DNA of 64,000 nt, from NCBI GenBank assembly GCA_016742275.1, contig JACVCD010000001.1, positions 62,001 through 126,000 of the forward strand, given 5' to 3'. The stretch comes from Gemmatimonadaceae bacterium. GTDB lineage: Bacteria > Gemmatimonadota > Gemmatimonadetes > Gemmatimonadales > Gemmatimonadaceae. The position numbers and the translations under genes are program-made. Numbering within the stretch: the first letter of the stretch is position 1; every line of letters starts with the position of its first letter. The notes under the pieces were generated by a model. The model was not told the DNA's origin. It saw only the letters and a program-made list of their open reading frames with translations, and made no database searches. Below, piece by piece: positions 62,378-64,000 of the stretch.

Positions 62378-62943
62378 TTGGCTCTGGCGTTGAGGTAGAT
62401 CTTCACATCAGCGGCGATGCGATCTTCCAGCACACCTGTTGACGAACACGATACACCGGATCCCGGGAAGTTGGGATTTTCTGCTGTCGCCTGAATCACC
62501 GTCGTCAAACGTGACTGTCCACCTTCGACCGCAGCGACGCTGGACAATATCGACATACGAAGCGAGTAGGTGTCCGCATTTGGCATGCCGGAGGTTCCAC
62601 CGCAGTCGAGAATACGCCGCGCCGTCAGATCACCAAGCTTGCGACGGAACTTGAGTCCTTCGTTGCCGATGACCCATTTGGCAGGATCTCTGACCGACAT
62701 GGGAACCTGCAGGATGGGATACACGGCATCGAGCGCGGCGAACACCTGCGCAGGAGTAGCGGCCAGCTTCTCTTCAATTCCGTCTGCACGCTTGGTGACC
62801 TCCACGCCGACCCCTCGCGCGCCAGAACCTCCCGTTGCCACACTGGTGGTCGGTGCGGCGCCAACACCAGCTGCTGGTGCAGCCGCACACCCACCGAGTA
62901 ACACGCCGGAGAGCACCACGGCTCCAATCGCTACTGCGTTCAT
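62374..62943 (-). CDS. Lipoprotein of unknown function
   Basis: A 189-residue protein with signal MNAVAIGAVVLSGVLLGGC (lipobox LGGC). A Gly/Ala-rich linker follows, then a domain with three Cys (ILDCGGTSG, GVSCSSTG) and the segment KLAATPAQVFAALDAVYPILQVPMSVRDPAKWVIGNEGLKFRRKLGDLTARRILDCGG. No family recognised. It couples to the second plug-like gene through a GTGA overlap, so the two are probably co-expressed and may act together at the outer membrane. Confidence 0.65.
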   Translation of the reverse strand: MNAVAIGAVVLSGVLLGGCAAAPAAGVGAAPTTSVATGGSGARGVGVEVTKRADGIEEKLAATPAQVFAALDAVYPILQVPMSVRDPAKWVIGNEGLKFRRKLGDLTARRILDCGGTSGMPNADTYSLRMSILSSVAAVEGGQSRLTTVIQATAENPNFPGSGVSCSSTGVLEDRIAADVKIYLNARAK

Positions 62944-62981
62944 CCGTCCTCCCGTCCCAAATTGTCAGGCCGTGAGCAGCG

Positions 62982-63016
62982 AACGCCGTCATCCTCCGCT
63001 GGAGCATGACGGCGTT
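62982..63016 (-). terminator. Hairpin terminator after the DUF4397 lipoprotein gene
   Basis: A perfect 11-bp stem (AACGCCGTCAT / ATGACGGCGTT) with a 13-nt loop lies about 85 bp past the stop of the minus-strand DUF4397 gene and before the next minus-strand gene. Confidence 0.7.
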
Positions 63017-63101
63017 GCCGCAAGATGGATTCTCGGCAGGTATAGCGCACTCAAGTGCTCGTGTGCGCCACGCCGACCGAACTTCGAAGTGCTACCCGCG
63101 A

Positions 63102-63986
63102 TCAGCGTCCCGGTTCAGTCGAGTCGAGACTCTGGTCAGGAAGGAAGCGCATGCCGAGCGATGCGTATTCGCCGCCCTGCGGTGCACGTGAACCGGCGAC
63201 CGACGGGCCAAACGCGATAGCCGTGATGACACTGCGGCCAATCTGGAAGCCGGCCAGCGGGTTGGATGACGATGTACCAGCCTGCCCCGGCAATCCACTG
63301 CTGGGCGACACCGCCAGCGCCGTGGTGCCACCAGCCGCGGCGAGGTCCCAACGATAGACCAGCGCACCACCAACCGGACGCGACGTCAGCGTGACGTAGG
63401 GCGTTGCCGCAAGCGCTGCGACGTTGCGCGCGACCGGTGTGGCACCTGCGATACCTGCAGGCGACTCACTGGTCTGCACGTACACATCGAGAGGACCGGC
63501 AGCCGGTGCGGCATGGATGGTACGTGCTCCCACCGATGTGGCGGCCAGCGTGGTGGGGAACACATCCTCGATGATCACCAGACGATGCCGCGGCGAAGCC
63601 GTAGCTCTGGCAAAACCATACGAGATGATCGTGTATCGCTTACCCGCTTCGAAGTTGAACGACGTGTCGACGTGCTTCTGCTGCGCCACAGCGATATCGC
63701 TGCCGTAGGGGAGCGGATTGGTGAACACCGCAATACGCCGCGACCCGGCGCGCGCGCGCTGATACACCGTGAACTGTCGATAGGCAATTGACGGGAACTG
63801 CGGCGAGTTCTCGACATTACCATCGGTAAAACGGAAATCCAGTGCACTGGTGTCGGGCACGGCATTTACATACCGCACGAGTGCCGCAGGCTCCAACTCG
63901 GTGCGGGTCCCGCTCACCTCATCGGAGTTGCAGCCCGCGAGGGCCGCCGCACCAAAGAGCAGGATTGAAAGATGACGAAAACGCAT
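63102..63986 (-). CDS. DUF4397 domain lipoprotein
   Basis: A 294-residue protein with signal MRFRHLSILLFGAAALAGC (lipobox LAGC). The body matches the DUF4397 pattern: ALVRYVNAVPDTSALDFRFTDG, a middle stretch ARAGSRRIAVFTNP and GKRYTIISYGFARA, then a second half beginning RTIHAAPAAGPLDVYVQTSE. Two such halves are visible. Proteins of this type are secreted or anchored beta-sandwiches of unknown function. The full gene is inside the window, ending 14 bp from the right edge. Confidence 0.82.
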   Translation of the reverse strand: MRFRHLSILLFGAAALAGCNSDEVSGTRTELEPAALVRYVNAVPDTSALDFRFTDGNVENSPQFPSIAYRQFTVYQRARAGSRRIAVFTNPLPYGSDIAVAQQKHVDTSFNFEAGKRYTIISYGFARATASPRHRLVIIEDVFPTTLAATSVGARTIHAAPAAGPLDVYVQTSESPAGIAGATPVARNVAALAATPYVTLTSRPVGGALVYRWDLAAAGGTTALAVSPSSGLPGQAGTSSSNPLAGFQIGRSVITAIAFGPSVAGSRAPQGGEYASLGMRFLPDQSLDSTEPGR

Positions 63987-64000
63987 CTAGTGACTCCGGA

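Overview
The window is about 64 kb of dense, high-GC bacterial chromosome. Roughly 44 protein genes are supported. I saw no tRNA, rRNA, CRISPR array, phage module or transposase. The organism looks like a didermal, LPS-bearing aerobic heterotroph: there is a Kdo transferase (waaA), a POTRA/barrel outer-membrane protein, TonB-plug-like proteins and many lipoproteins. The mix of Ig-like lipoproteins, carboxypeptidase-regulatory/plug proteins and high GC suggests a Gemmatimonas-like member of Gemmatimonadota. That placement is inference; no marker gene was compared.

Layout. 1-5.1 kb: coaE, gcvH, convergent gcvP and a LipM-like octanoyltransferase (glycine cleavage and lipoylation). 5.2-12.3 kb: a translationally coupled peptide-uptake operon (family 5 binding protein, DppB/C/D/F-like ABC transporter, POT/PTR2 symporter). 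12.4-17.6 kb: a coiled-coil protein coupled to a POTRA/beta-barrel protein, a family 2 glycosyltransferase with a very long charged tail, and a small membrane protein. 17.7-30.5 kb: lipA, pdhA, pdhB, pdhC, two metzincin-like lipoproteins, lpdA and lipB, which together make and lipoylate pyruvate dehydrogenase. 30.6-39.2 kb: Ig-like and small lipoproteins, ending in a 1627-residue surface lipoprotein. 39.2-40 kb: a gene-poor stretch with a candidate promoter and an inverted repeat array. 40-46.9 kb: UvrD-like helicase, lipoprotein, M16 protease and a COG4324-type aminopeptidase. 46.9-55 kb: dnaE, accA, a RicT/PSP1-like gene, a four-helix-bundle (S23/IVP family) gene inside inverted repeat arrays, then metG. 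55-64 kb: a TPM/nucleotidyltransferase/LemA operon, a DsbA-like lipoprotein coupled to waaA, two barrel-less plug proteins and lipoproteins.

The most unusual signal is a recurring intergenic architecture: short tandem units (about 7, 8, 13-14 or 20 bp) in one orientation, followed by the same units in inverted orientation. The largest example (52594-53467) has about 10 forward units and about 11 inverted units of roughly 20 bp flanking a single four-helix-bundle gene. It fills the whole space between the upstream stop codon and the metG start codon. Gene-less versions lie at 1162, 28057, 29631, 39774 and 45676. A second theme is a roughly 85-residue repeat domain shared by three neighbouring surface lipoproteins, two of them metzincin-like and placed between pdhC and lpdA.
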